A stretch of DNA of 64,000 bases from Bizionia sp. (GTDB lineage: Bacteria > Bacteroidota > Bacteroidia > Flavobacteriales > Flavobacteriaceae), in contig JAHDHI010000008.1 of the NCBI GenBank assembly GCA_020631395.1, positions 24,309-88,308 on the forward strand. Direction: 5' to 3'. Position numbers and translations under genes: made by a program. How positions within the stretch are numbered: position 1 is the first letter of the stretch; every line of letters begins with the position of its first letter. The notes under the pieces are model-generated. The model did not search any database and was not told the origin of the DNA. It saw only the letters and a program-made list of their open reading frames with translations. Shown piece by piece: positions 49,697 to 58,641 of the stretch.

Positions 49697-50719
49697 ATGA
49701 AAACATTGAACATTAAAAAACCCCTATTATTGCTATTATCCATACTTGTATTGCAAGCGTGTAGTACAGACGATGACAATACCGTTGTAACTCAAGAAAT
49801 TCCCATTCCAGATGAAATAATAATAGACGATCCAGGGTTGTTTCCTACGAAGTTTGATTATAACCACCTTAACAACAAGTTCATGGTAGGATCTGCAACT
49901 AGAAGCAATGTTGGTTATATAGATCCTCAAACAGGAAACTATAGTGTATTTGTAAGCGATGATAGTTTGGTGACCATCCCGGAAGTGTATGTGGATGAGG
50001 AACACAATAGGTTATTGGCATCTTCTGGGGACATTGGAGCTTCAGCAAATAGTCTACCTGAAAATTTTGTATCCGTATCTTATTTGGGGGTTTACGATTT
50101 GCATACAGGCGAAAAAATTGCAGGAATCAACCTTCATGAATTGTTGCCATCAGAACCGGCTTTTTTGGCCAATGGTATAGCTGTGGATGAAAATGGAGAC
50201 ATTTATGTCGCAGATACCTTTGCTCCAGTTATCTATAAAATAGATGGTGTTACTTATGAAAAATCTGTTTTCGTATATGACTCTCGTTTGGCTCCACCTA
50301 CGCCAGCTCCTGCATCGGCGGGACTTATTGGGCTGATCTATATGGATGGTCATTTGGTGGCATCAAAAGAAGATCACGGTGTTTTGTACAAAATTCCATT
50401 GGCAGACCCTACAAATATGATAAAGATAGAGACTCCGATATTTCAAGAAGCGAAGGGTTTGGAGCTTTTGGATAATGGAGACATTGCTCTAGCAGTTGGA
50501 GGAGCAGGAACTGATTTTACCGGGATTAGAATATTGTCTTCAAATGATGATTGGAATTCTGCTACGATAACCTCGTCATTTGAAATTTCTCCAGATGAAA
50601 AACATCCAGTAGCAACTACAGTAGTCGAAAATGGGGATTTATATGCCATCAACTCTTATTTTCCAAGTTCATTTTCAGGAAACTTGATGATAGACTTCAG
50701 TATTGTTAAGGTACAATAA
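49697..50719 (+). CDS. Surface-type lipoprotein 2, beta-propeller-like
   Basis: 340 residues, clear paralogue of the preceding gene: lipobox LQAC (Cys22) then STDDD, and the same core motifs ('FLANGIAVDENGDIYVADTFAPVIYKIDG' pattern, 'LLDNGDIALAVGGAG', 'DLYAINSYFPSSFSGNL'). The first ~15 residues (MKTLxIxKxLLLLL) are nearly identical to copy 1. It arose by tandem duplication; the upstream gap still carries the AT-ER tail scar. The copies have diverged substantially in protein sequence, so they are either old duplicates under different selection or diversified for related ligands. Confidence 0.85.
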   Translation: MKTLNIKKPLLLLLSILVLQACSTDDDNTVVTQEIPIPDEIIIDDPGLFPTKFDYNHLNNKFMVGSATRSNVGYIDPQTGNYSVFVSDDSLVTIPEVYVDEEHNRLLASSGDIGASANSLPENFVSVSYLGVYDLHTGEKIAGINLHELLPSEPAFLANGIAVDENGDIYVADTFAPVIYKIDGVTYEKSVFVYDSRLAPPTPAPASAGLIGLIYMDGHLVASKEDHGVLYKIPLADPTNMIKIETPIFQEAKGLELLDNGDIALAVGGAGTDFTGIRILSSNDDWNSATITSSFEISPDEKHPVATTVVENGDLYAINSYFPSSFSGNLMIDFSIVKVQ

Positions 50720-50771
50720 CAATTGCCCGAGAATTAAATTTAAACGAATACAATATAATAGATAGAATAAT

Positions 50772-51791
50772 ATGAAAATTTTAAAGATTAAATACATTTT
50801 AATATTACTAACACTAGTGTCATTTCAAGCATGCAGTAATGATGATGATGGAAGCACAGAGGTAACTTTGGATCCTATTCCTGAGCAAATCATAATTAAT
50901 GATCCAGGTTTGTATCCGACAAAGTTCGATTTCAATCACAAGAACAATAAATTCATAGCTGGCTCATTGACGAGAAGCAATGTAGGATACATTGACTCTG
51001 AAACCGGGAATTATGAGGTTTTTATAAATGACGATGCCCTTATCTCAGTAACAGAGGTATATACGGACGAAATTCGTAATCGTTTGTTGGTTGTCTCTGG
51101 TGATTTCGGGGTTTCCGAGAACAGTACGACAGAAACCAGATTGGCTTATGCCTATTTAGGGGTTTACAATTTAAAAACAGGGGAAAAGATAGCAGAGGCG
51201 AACCTACATGAATTGATGCCGGCTGATGCTTGTGTCTTGGCAAATGGTATTACTGTGGATGATGATGGAAATATTTATATTGTAGATACATATTCTCCAG
51301 TTATTTATAAAGTAGATGGAACAACTTACGAAAAGTCTATTTTTATAACCGACCCACGTTTCATTACACCAGTTCCGGTTGGTAAATCTCCAGGGTTGAT
51401 AGGCCTTACGTATCTAGATGGAAATTTAATAGCATCTAAAGAAGACGAAGGTATCCTATTCAAGATCCCAGTATCCAACCCAAGTGCTTTTACAGAAGTA
51501 GATGGACCAGCCTTTCCAGAAGTGAAAGGATTGGAAATTACTTCTAATGGAAACATAGCATTGACCATTAGTGGAAGTGTGACCCCTTTTTCGGGAGTGA
51601 AGATATTGTCGTCCGATGATAATTGGAGTACAGCGACAGAAGTATCTTCATTTGAAGTCCTTCCAGCTGAAAAATTCCCAACAAATACAGCAGTTGCAAG
51701 CGATGGGAAACTATATGTAATCAACTCTTATCTACCAAGTGCATTCTCTGGAAATCTAATGGTGGATTTTAGCATCCTTCTTGTAGAATAA
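50772..51791 (+). CDS. Surface-type lipoprotein 3, beta-propeller-like
   Basis: 339 residues, third paralogue. Lipobox FQAC (Cys21) followed by SNDDD. It shares the blade motifs 'GLYPTKFDFNHKNNKFIAGS', 'NVGYIDSETGNYEVF', 'ANGITVDDDGNIYIVDT' and 'LYVINSYLPSAFSGNL'. It lies closer to copy 2 than copy 1 in its C-terminal motifs. It is 52 nt after copy 2 and 27 nt before the dehydrogenase gene, so all are probably one transcript. Function as for copies 1 and 2. Confidence 0.85.
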   Translation: MKILKIKYILILLTLVSFQACSNDDDGSTEVTLDPIPEQIIINDPGLYPTKFDFNHKNNKFIAGSLTRSNVGYIDSETGNYEVFINDDALISVTEVYTDEIRNRLLVVSGDFGVSENSTTETRLAYAYLGVYNLKTGEKIAEANLHELMPADACVLANGITVDDDGNIYIVDTYSPVIYKVDGTTYEKSIFITDPRFITPVPVGKSPGLIGLTYLDGNLIASKEDEGILFKIPVSNPSAFTEVDGPAFPEVKGLEITSNGNIALTISGSVTPFSGVKILSSDDNWSTATEVSSFEVLPAEKFPTNTAVASDGKLYVINSYLPSAFSGNLMVDFSILLVE

Positions 51792-51818
51792 CTTTCAACG
51801 AATTAAAAAATAGAATTA

Positions 51819-53786
51819 ATGAAATTTACTAATATAATATCCAAATCCCTTTTGGGAGGTTTATTCCTATTTGGATGTTCAAATAGTGTGTTAGGACAGA
51901 ATAAGGATTGGAATTCATACTCTTCTGACAAATACAATTCCAAATATTCTCCATTGAGTCAAATCAATAAGGAAAATGTAAAGGATTTGGAGATAGAATG
52001 GAGTTGGGAGTCCCCAGACAATGTACGTGCAAAAGAATTCAAATATCCTGTATCCATTTATCAAGCCACACCAATTGCCATAGATGGAATACTCTATGTG
52101 AGTTCATCCACGGCAATTGTTTCCGCAGTAGATGGAGTAACAGGAAAAACGATTTGGGAGTATGACCCTGAAACATACAGATCCAAAAGCAAACCAGCTC
52201 ATGGTGGATACATTCATAGAGGAGTGTCCTATTGGGACGATGGGGGTGAAGGACGTATAATATTTGGAACGCCAGATGCCAGATTGATAGCAATTAATGC
52301 AAAAGATGGTAGTTTGGTACAATCTTTTGGGAACAAGGGAGTGATAGATTTGTCAAAGGGGTTGAGTCGTTCATTCGAACCAACTAACTATAGCGTATCA
52401 ACACCCCCTATAATTTCAAATGGGGTAATCGTAGTGGGGTCATCCATTACAGATGCAGGTCCCAAAAGTATGAATCCACCAGGTGATGTAAGAGGTTTTG
52501 ATGTTAAGACCGGCAAGCAACTATGGGCTTTTCATACCATTCCCCACAAAGGAGAGTTTGGTTATGATACATGGAAGAACGGATCAGCCGAAGTAACAGG
52601 AAATACCAATGTTTGGGCTAGAATGAGCGTGGATGAGGAGTTGGGATACGTGTATTTGCCAGTAAGTACACCAACCAACGATTGGTATGGAGGAGAACGA
52701 GAAGGAGACAATCTCTATGCTGAAAGCTTGGTATGTCTAAACATACATACAGGTGAAAGAATTTGGCATTATCAAGTGGTTCATCACGGTGTGTGGGATT
52801 ACGATTTGGCTTCTGCTCCGAATTTGATGGATTTGAACATTGATGGGAAACCTGTAAAAGCAGTGGCTCAATTAACCAAGCAAGGTTTTGTCTTTGCATT
52901 TGATAGAGAAACAGGAGAACCGATATGGCCCATCGAAGAAAAACCGGTGCCACAATCCAAAGTAGAAGGAGAACGTACGGCTTCCACTCAACCATTCCCT
53001 TCCAAGCCTGCTCCGTTTGAAAGGCAAGGGGTGACAGAGGATGACATTATAGACTTTACTCCAGAGTTAAAAAAGCAAGCATGGAACAGTTTGGCTAATG
53101 TTGATAAGGGGGAATTGTTTTCTCCTCCGACAGAAAGAGGGTTGATGTATTTGCCAGGTGCATTGGGAGGAGCAAATTGGCATGGAGGAGCCGTGGATCC
53201 AGAAACAGGGGTGTTATACATTCCATCTGTGACGTTTCCTGTGTTTTTCAAGGTCGTCAAAGCAGATCCGGCAAAGACAGATGCCAGATACGTCTGGGAT
53301 AATTTCAGAATAGTAGGACCTGAAGGATTGCCTTTGTTGAAACCTCCATATGGAAGGGTAACTGCCATAGATATGAATACAGGAAATCATAAATGGCAAG
53401 CTGCATTGGGAGAAGGTCCAAGAAATCATCCGTTATTGAAAGATATGAATCTACCAAGATTGGGGTGGCAGTTTCGAGGCTCTCCACTATTGACGAAAAC
53501 ATTGCTGTTCATAGGACAGGAAGGCCGTTTCTATGAGTTTGTTCCTGCGTTGGTTGGTGGAAAAAGACTTAAAGGTGCCAAAAAAGAAGATATGGTGAAG
53601 TTTGATCCAAAGATGCAAATCTTTGATAAAGACAATGGAGAACTCGTTCATGAGATGGAGTTGCCTCTAAATGTAACTGGAGCACCAATGACTTATATGG
53701 CAGACGGTAAACAATACATAGCATTTGCGGTTGGAGGCTCATCAGCGGCTCCAGCGAAGATTTTAGCAATAGCTGTTAAACAATAA
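51819..53786 (+). CDS. PQQ-type quinoprotein dehydrogenase (glucose/alcohol dehydrogenase-like)
   Basis: 655 residues with an N-terminal signal ending in a possible lipobox (LFGC, Cys20) or cleavage after Leu-Gly, so the protein acts outside the cytoplasm. The body shows an eight-bladed quinoprotein propeller with tryptophan-docking-like repeats ('AVDGVTGKTIWEYD', 'FDVKTGKQLWAFHT', 'LNIHTGERIWHYQ', 'DMNTGNHKWQ') and 'HHGVWDYDLASAPNL', typical of the membrane-bound glucose/quinate dehydrogenase family. There is no CxxCH, so no fused cytochrome c domain. It would oxidise an alcohol or aldehyde in the periplasm using PQQ. Because it lies inside the cluster, late oxidation of the exported product (for example prodrug maturation) is a reasonable inference. 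PQQ synthesis genes are not in this window. Confidence 0.88.
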   Translation: MKFTNIISKSLLGGLFLFGCSNSVLGQNKDWNSYSSDKYNSKYSPLSQINKENVKDLEIEWSWESPDNVRAKEFKYPVSIYQATPIAIDGILYVSSSTAIVSAVDGVTGKTIWEYDPETYRSKSKPAHGGYIHRGVSYWDDGGEGRIIFGTPDARLIAINAKDGSLVQSFGNKGVIDLSKGLSRSFEPTNYSVSTPPIISNGVIVVGSSITDAGPKSMNPPGDVRGFDVKTGKQLWAFHTIPHKGEFGYDTWKNGSAEVTGNTNVWARMSVDEELGYVYLPVSTPTNDWYGGEREGDNLYAESLVCLNIHTGERIWHYQVVHHGVWDYDLASAPNLMDLNIDGKPVKAVAQLTKQGFVFAFDRETGEPIWPIEEKPVPQSKVEGERTASTQPFPSKPAPFERQGVTEDDIIDFTPELKKQAWNSLANVDKGELFSPPTERGLMYLPGALGGANWHGGAVDPETGVLYIPSVTFPVFFKVVKADPAKTDARYVWDNFRIVGPEGLPLLKPPYGRVTAIDMNTGNHKWQAALGEGPRNHPLLKDMNLPRLGWQFRGSPLLTKTLLFIGQEGRFYEFVPALVGGKRLKGAKKEDMVKFDPKMQIFDKDNGELVHEMELPLNVTGAPMTYMADGKQYIAFAVGGSSAAPAKILAIAVKQ

Positions 53787-53845
53787 ATAACAATGCCTCC
53801 TTGTAGGCAACCACAATTAATATTTTAAAAATAAAAAAAACAATC

Positions 53846-54430
53846 ATGACAATTAAAAAGCTCTTTTTTTCAATTTTATTCCTTTCTGTTTTATCTGTTA
53901 CTACGGCGCAGGAAACCAAATGGAACATAGACAAATCACATTCTAGCATAGCATTTGAAATATCACATTTTAAAATAGCTACCGTAAAAGGGAATTTTGA
54001 TGACTTTTCTGGTTCGATCAATGCCAAAGACGAAGATTTCAGCAAAGCCAATGTGGATTTCACAATTCAAGCAACGTCCATAAACACGAATCAAGAGGAT
54101 AGAGACAAACATTTGAGAAGTGCAGACTTCTTCAATGTGGAACAAAACCCGGAAATCACTTTCAAAAGTACCTCTTTCAGTAAGAAATCGGACAAGGAAT
54201 ATTCCATCAAAGGGGACTTGACGGTTAACGGAATTACTGAACCATTTGAGTTCATAGGAACGTTCAAGGGAAGTTTTCTTCACCCAAGATTCAAAAAGAC
54301 GATTGGTGTTTTCGAATTTACTGGAAGCCTACCTAGATTAAAATACAACATAGGTACAAAATACCCAACTGCCGCATTGGGGGAAAATGTGAAAATATCC
54401 GTTAATGTGGAAATGATCAAAGAAGAATAG
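53846..54430 (+). CDS. YceI-family periplasmic lipocalin-like protein
   Basis: 194 residues. Signal peptide about 1-22 (cleavage after Thr-Thr-Ala-Gln). The mature part has the YceI signature: 'WNIDKSHSSIAFEISHFKIATVKGNF', here in shortened form, then 'DFTIQATSINTNQEDRDKHLRSADFFNVEQNPEITFKS'-type motif (DKHLRS.DFF) and 'GDLTVNGIT'. YceI proteins form a beta-barrel that binds polyisoprenoid-quinone-like lipids in the periplasm. Next to a quinoprotein dehydrogenase, it may carry a quinone or bind the hydrophobic product. 59 nt after the dehydrogenase gene, likely co-transcribed. Confidence 0.9.
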   Translation: MTIKKLFFSILFLSVLSVTTAQETKWNIDKSHSSIAFEISHFKIATVKGNFDDFSGSINAKDEDFSKANVDFTIQATSINTNQEDRDKHLRSADFFNVEQNPEITFKSTSFSKKSDKEYSIKGDLTVNGITEPFEFIGTFKGSFLHPRFKKTIGVFEFTGSLPRLKYNIGTKYPTAALGENVKISVNVEMIKEE

Positions 54431-54748
54431 CATATAGACAAAGAGATAAAAGCATACCTCCTCTAGATTCCTGAATTACTTATATATGGATGATATCCAA
54501 AATGGAAATGTTTGGACTAGGGAATGTATGCTTTCTTTCAAAGAAATGCATAAAAATAGAACTTGCCAGATATGAGTGGACAGAGTGACAATTACATAAT
54601 TTTTCATAAAAAAATATTATATAGAATGAATGCTAAGAAACATACTAGGATACATTATTATAAAACATATGGCAATATTTTGCTGGAGTATCTAAAATTA
54701 AGATTTAAACATGATAACACATTTAATACTGTTGGTTCCAGAGCATCG
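54431..54748 (+). other. Intercistronic gap with long imperfect hairpin
   Basis: Arms at 54449-54466 and 54517-54534 (AAAGCATAC...CTAG / CTAG...GTATGCTTT) pair over 18 positions with three mismatches, and a smaller hairpin TGGAT/ATCCA lies inside. No U tract follows. Possible upstream in-frame starts for the next gene exist here (TTG 54563, ATG 54626), but a signal peptide begins only at 54749. Confidence 0.5.
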
Positions 54749-57151
54749 ATGACTCCATTATTTAAAGCATTTTTGTTGTTGTTCGTATTTTCGAGCTTTA
54801 TTGGCGGTAATGCTCAAACTGCAGCAAAACCCACTTTTATGGGAAGTGTTAAAGGGAAAATTATAGATCAAGCCACACAAGAGTCTGTGCCTTATGCATC
54901 AATCGTAATAAAGTCGAAGGCAGATGGTAGTATCATTACGGGAGGTATTACCAATGACAATGGAAATTTTGAGGTAAAGGACATTCCAGGTCAACCAATA
55001 ATTTTCGAGGTGCAATACATTGGATATGAGTTGCATTCTCAAGATTTGTTACTTACAAAGCTAAACAACAACATCAATCTTGATACGATTGCAATAAAGG
55101 AGGAAGCCGAAGCATTGGATGGAATAACAATAGTGGCAGAACGTTCCACGATAGAACAGAAGATTGACAGAAAGATAATTAATGTGGGGAAGGATTTAAC
55201 AACGGCTGGTGCTTCCGCGGCGGATATCATGGTGAATGTACCATCTGTGGATGTAGATCAAAATGGAAACCTGTCACTTAGGGGAAATGATAACGTAAGG
55301 GTACTCATAGATGGAAAACCAACCAACATAAGTTCAGATCAATTGCTTAAGCAAATTCCATCCACATCCATAAAAAAGATAGAGTTGATCACAAATCCAT
55401 CTGCAAAATACAACCCAGAGGGAATGAGCGGGATCATAAACATAGTATTGCATAAAAGTGCCAAAATAGGTTTTAACGGCTCTGCAAACTTAGGACTGAC
55501 TCAAGGAGAGAAAACAAGGTTCAACAGTTCATTGGATTTGAACTATAGAACGGGTAAAGTGAACATCTATGGGAATTATGGAAACAATTTAGGGAAGAAC
55601 ATTCTAAATGGTGAAATATTCAGATCTGAAGAAAACTCGGATCAAATATGGGAAAACCTATCGGATAACACTTCCCATTTGTTCAAGGTTGGATTGGATT
55701 ATTATTTGGATGACAACAATACGATATCCTTTTACACGACGCAAAACGTCTTCGATGGAGAAGAGACAGGATCTACGGATATAATCTATAACGACAATGA
55801 TATCCCGAATTTGAAGCAAACACTTTTGAATTTGAATGACAACAATTCCTCAACGTACAATTTTGATTACAAGCATAACTTCAAGAAAGATGGACAGACG
55901 ATTGAGTTTGAAACGGATTACAATGTCTTCAATGGAGACATCAACACCGATTTTGGATTCATTGGTGGAGGTAGTGCATTTTCGTCCTATGAAGATGCAA
56001 TAGACAATGAAAGAAATAATTTGACAGTGAATTTGGACTATGTGGATCCTTTGTCCGAAACCACAAAGCTGGAATTGGGATCGGAAGCAAGATTGAGAAG
56101 AACGGACAATGAATATTTGACAACGAATGACAATTTCAATGATTCCAGTTTTGTATACGACATGGACATCTATTCCTTGTATGGAACATATAGTCAGAAC
56201 TTTTCAAAATGGTCCTACCAGATTGGGGCGCGTTTAGAAAGTTATGATATTTCTGGTAGCTTCAATCAAGCGGGAGAGGCAAACCAGAAAATCACAGATA
56301 ACATCTTTAGCGTATATCCATCTGCCTTTTTAAAATACATTCCAAACGAGGAAGATGAAAAAAATGCCTATCAAATAAGCTTTAGTAGGAGGGTGGATAG
56401 ACCAAGCGAAAATCAAGTAAATCCGATTAGAGCTTGGAGTACTCCAAGAATCACATCTCAAGGTAATCCGAATTTAAATCCTCAGTTTACCAATTCCATA
56501 GAATTCAATTATATAAGAAAGCTAGGGAAAGGTAGTATAACTACAGGTGTTTTCTATAGACTCATAGAAGATGAAATAAATAGAATAGGGTTTGATGACC
56601 CAGCAGATCCCACAAAGATAATCTTGTCATATGACAACTATGACAACAATTCTGCATACGGTTTCGAAATTTCTGCCAGCTATAAATTTACAAGTTGGTG
56701 GAGTGTGAATTCAAGCTTTGACTTTTATTCGCAAACACAAAAAGGTGTCGTGGAAGAAGAAGCCTTGGAAGTAGACAACTTATTGTACAACTTTAGGATG
56801 AGTCATAGTTTCAAAGCAACAAAGAACTTGACTTTTCAATTATTCGGATTGTATAGAGGAGCTAGCGAAAATTTACAGTTTAAAGTTGACGACTTCTATT
56901 TCGTAAATGCAGGAGGGCGATATAATTTCATGGACGGTAAAGGGACATTGAGTCTTAATTTCAATGATATATTCAAAACCCAAAGATGGGGTTTCAATGG
57001 AGAAAGGCCATTAAGGCAGATTGGAGAATTTACTTGGGATTCCAGAACGGTATACCTAGGGCTATCTTACAGATTTGGACAAGGAAAGAACAAATCCATA
57101 AAAAGAAAGAAAAGAGATAAGAACGAAAAGAAAAGCGGAGGTTTTCTATAA
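54749..57151 (+). CDS. TonB-dependent receptor-like outer-membrane protein (OMP_b-brl_3 type)
   Basis: About 800 residues from the ATG at 54749, chosen because a signal peptide (FLLLFVFSSFIGGNAQ) follows at once; an upstream ATG at 54626 would add 41 residues. After the signal comes a carboxypeptidase-regulatory-like beta-sandwich ('GSVKGKIIDQATQESVPYAS', residues ~30-115), then a plug domain ('NVPSVDVDQNGNLSLRGNDNVRVLIDGKP') and a barrel ('YQISFSRRVDRPSENQVNP', 'GNPNLNPQFTNS'). This is the Bacteroidota family of outer-membrane receptors related to TonB-dependent transporters. It differs in type from the receptor at the cluster head. Uptake or export assistance, or a housekeeping role, are all possible. 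Confidence 0.88.
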   Translation: MTPLFKAFLLLFVFSSFIGGNAQTAAKPTFMGSVKGKIIDQATQESVPYASIVIKSKADGSIITGGITNDNGNFEVKDIPGQPIIFEVQYIGYELHSQDLLLTKLNNNINLDTIAIKEEAEALDGITIVAERSTIEQKIDRKIINVGKDLTTAGASAADIMVNVPSVDVDQNGNLSLRGNDNVRVLIDGKPTNISSDQLLKQIPSTSIKKIELITNPSAKYNPEGMSGIINIVLHKSAKIGFNGSANLGLTQGEKTRFNSSLDLNYRTGKVNIYGNYGNNLGKNILNGEIFRSEENSDQIWENLSDNTSHLFKVGLDYYLDDNNTISFYTTQNVFDGEETGSTDIIYNDNDIPNLKQTLLNLNDNNSSTYNFDYKHNFKKDGQTIEFETDYNVFNGDINTDFGFIGGGSAFSSYEDAIDNERNNLTVNLDYVDPLSETTKLELGSEARLRRTDNEYLTTNDNFNDSSFVYDMDIYSLYGTYSQNFSKWSYQIGARLESYDISGSFNQAGEANQKITDNIFSVYPSAFLKYIPNEEDEKNAYQISFSRRVDRPSENQVNPIRAWSTPRITSQGNPNLNPQFTNSIEFNYIRKLGKGSITTGVFYRLIEDEINRIGFDDPADPTKIILSYDNYDNNSAYGFEISASYKFTSWWSVNSSFDFYSQTQKGVVEEEALEVDNLLYNFRMSHSFKATKNLTFQLFGLYRGASENLQFKVDDFYFVNAGGRYNFMDGKGTLSLNFNDIFKTQRWGFNGERPLRQIGEFTWDSRTVYLGLSYRFGQGKNKSIKRKKRDKNEKKSGGFL

Positions 57152-57166
57152 AACCTTTACCAGAAT

Positions 57167-57224
57167 GTATTTCTTATTTATGGAACCCTAGCTAGTATCA
57201 GGAGTTCTCATAAATGAGAAATAC
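57167..57224 (+). other. Strong inverted repeat in the receptor-MATE gap
   Basis: GTATTTCTTATTTATG (57167-57182) pairs with CATAAATGAGAAATAC (57209-57224) over 16 bp with one G-T pair, and the stem extends inward through GAAC/GTTC with a bulge. No U tract follows, so it is not a standard terminator. It could stabilise or process the mRNA, act as an attenuator under antitermination control, or be a small mobile-repeat remnant. Confidence 0.7.
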
Positions 57225-57269
57225 ATAATATGCACAAACAAATTATTTTAACAGTATTGACAATGGAAT

Positions 57270-58613
57270 ATGGAGATTAAGGCCAGTTACAAGAGTATTT
57301 TAAAGATAGCATTCCCTTTGATTTTGGCGAACTTGGTTGGGGGGATTGGACAAATAATCGATACGGCCTTTGTAAATAGAATAGGGGAGAAAGAACTCAA
57401 TGGAACGGTCATAGGAGCTATGGTGTGGATGTTCTTTTCATTCATATTATTGGGTTTTTCTTCTTACGTACAACGGTTGGTTGCTAAAAAGGTAGGAGCA
57501 AAAAAGAATGGTGAAGTAGGGAACATCATAGATAATGTAGTTGTTCTATGTGGCTTTTTACTACTGCTGATTTTAGCTTTGTTTTTCTTATTGAGGATTG
57601 GAGGTTTGTCTTTGATGATTCAAGATGTGGGCATTGTCGAAAATGCATTCGTGTATTTGGATGTCCTGATTTTTTGTTTGCCGATATCCATTTGCATCAG
57701 CTTTTTTTCAGCATTCTTTTCAGCATTGGGGAAAACATCTGTGATTACCTATGGGGTAACCGTATACATCGTTGTAAACTTAATATTGGATTATATGTTG
57801 ATCTTTGGGAATTTCGGGTGTCCGGAATTAGGGGTTCATGGTGCTGCTTTGGCTACTGTAATCGCTTTGACTTTCACTTGTTTGACCTATGTGTACTATA
57901 TGATCAAGTGGAAGATGATTGAGGCATACAATTTGTTTGGGTTTGATACATTGAGTAAGGACTTTTTGAAAGAAATCATTTCAAAGTCCATTCCATTGGT
58001 ATTGCAAAATCTATTTCATACGGCTGCCTATTGGATCTTCTTCATCATGATCGAAAAGATGGGGAGCGGAGAACTAAGGGTGTCATTGATTATTAGATCT
58101 CTGTATCTATTTCTTTGTTTGCCCATGTTTGGTTTTGGAAGAGCCATCAATACGGTAATAAGCAACATGATGGGAAGAAAGGACTATGAGAATGTCTATT
58201 CTGCGGTTATAAAATCCCACCAAGTAAGTTTTGTCGTTAGCCTACTGCTTTGCTTGCTTATTTTCACAATGCCAGAGATTTTGTTGAATATCTATACGAA
58301 GGACCCTACTTTAATACAAGAAGCCTTGCCAATATTGAATGTGCTTTTGGTTTCCATAGTATTGTTTTCAATAAGTACGGTAAATACCAACATAATCATA
58401 GCGACTGGGGAGACTAAATATGTTTTCATCATTGGAGGAATCAGTATTGCGAATTATTTGTTGTTTGCCTATCTATCGATTTTTTGGTGGAATGCAGATT
58501 TAACCACGGTTTGGTTGAGTGATTGGGTTAATTGGAGTGTTTTTACGCTATTGTCAACCTTGTATTTTTTCAGATGGAAAAAAAAGCAGAGTAGGGTTAA
58601 GCAGTTTAGTTAG
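57270..58613 (+). CDS. MATE-family efflux transporter
   Basis: 447 residues with about 12 hydrophobic segments. The N-terminal half begins 'ILKIAFPLILANLVGGIGQIIDTAFVNRIG', here cited in part as PLILANLVGGIGQIIDTAFV, typical of MatE domains; a second MatE half starts near residue 230 ('SKSIPLVLQNLFHTAAYW'). MATE proteins export organic molecules against a Na+ or H+ gradient across the inner membrane. As the only inner-membrane exporter in the cluster it is the likely route for the product, which supports a model of periplasmic maturation by the upstream dehydrogenase. 28 nt before the phosphopantetheinyl transferase start. Confidence 0.92.
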   Translation: MEIKASYKSILKIAFPLILANLVGGIGQIIDTAFVNRIGEKELNGTVIGAMVWMFFSFILLGFSSYVQRLVAKKVGAKKNGEVGNIIDNVVVLCGFLLLLILALFFLLRIGGLSLMIQDVGIVENAFVYLDVLIFCLPISICISFFSAFFSALGKTSVITYGVTVYIVVNLILDYMLIFGNFGCPELGVHGAALATVIALTFTCLTYVYYMIKWKMIEAYNLFGFDTLSKDFLKEIISKSIPLVLQNLFHTAAYWIFFIMIEKMGSGELRVSLIIRSLYLFLCLPMFGFGRAINTVISNMMGRKDYENVYSAVIKSHQVSFVVSLLLCLLIFTMPEILLNIYTKDPTLIQEALPILNVLLVSIVLFSISTVNTNIIIATGETKYVFIIGGISIANYLLFAYLSIFWWNADLTTVWLSDWVNWSVFTLLSTLYFFRWKKKQSRVKQFS

Positions 58614-58641
58614 TTATAGACATATAAAGAATAAAGTTAGT

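Noticed and set aside
58519..58641. Upstream extension of the phosphopantetheinyl transferase into the MATE gene
   Set aside because: The extension overlaps MATE coding sequence in another frame and the family similarity starts after the ATG at 58642.
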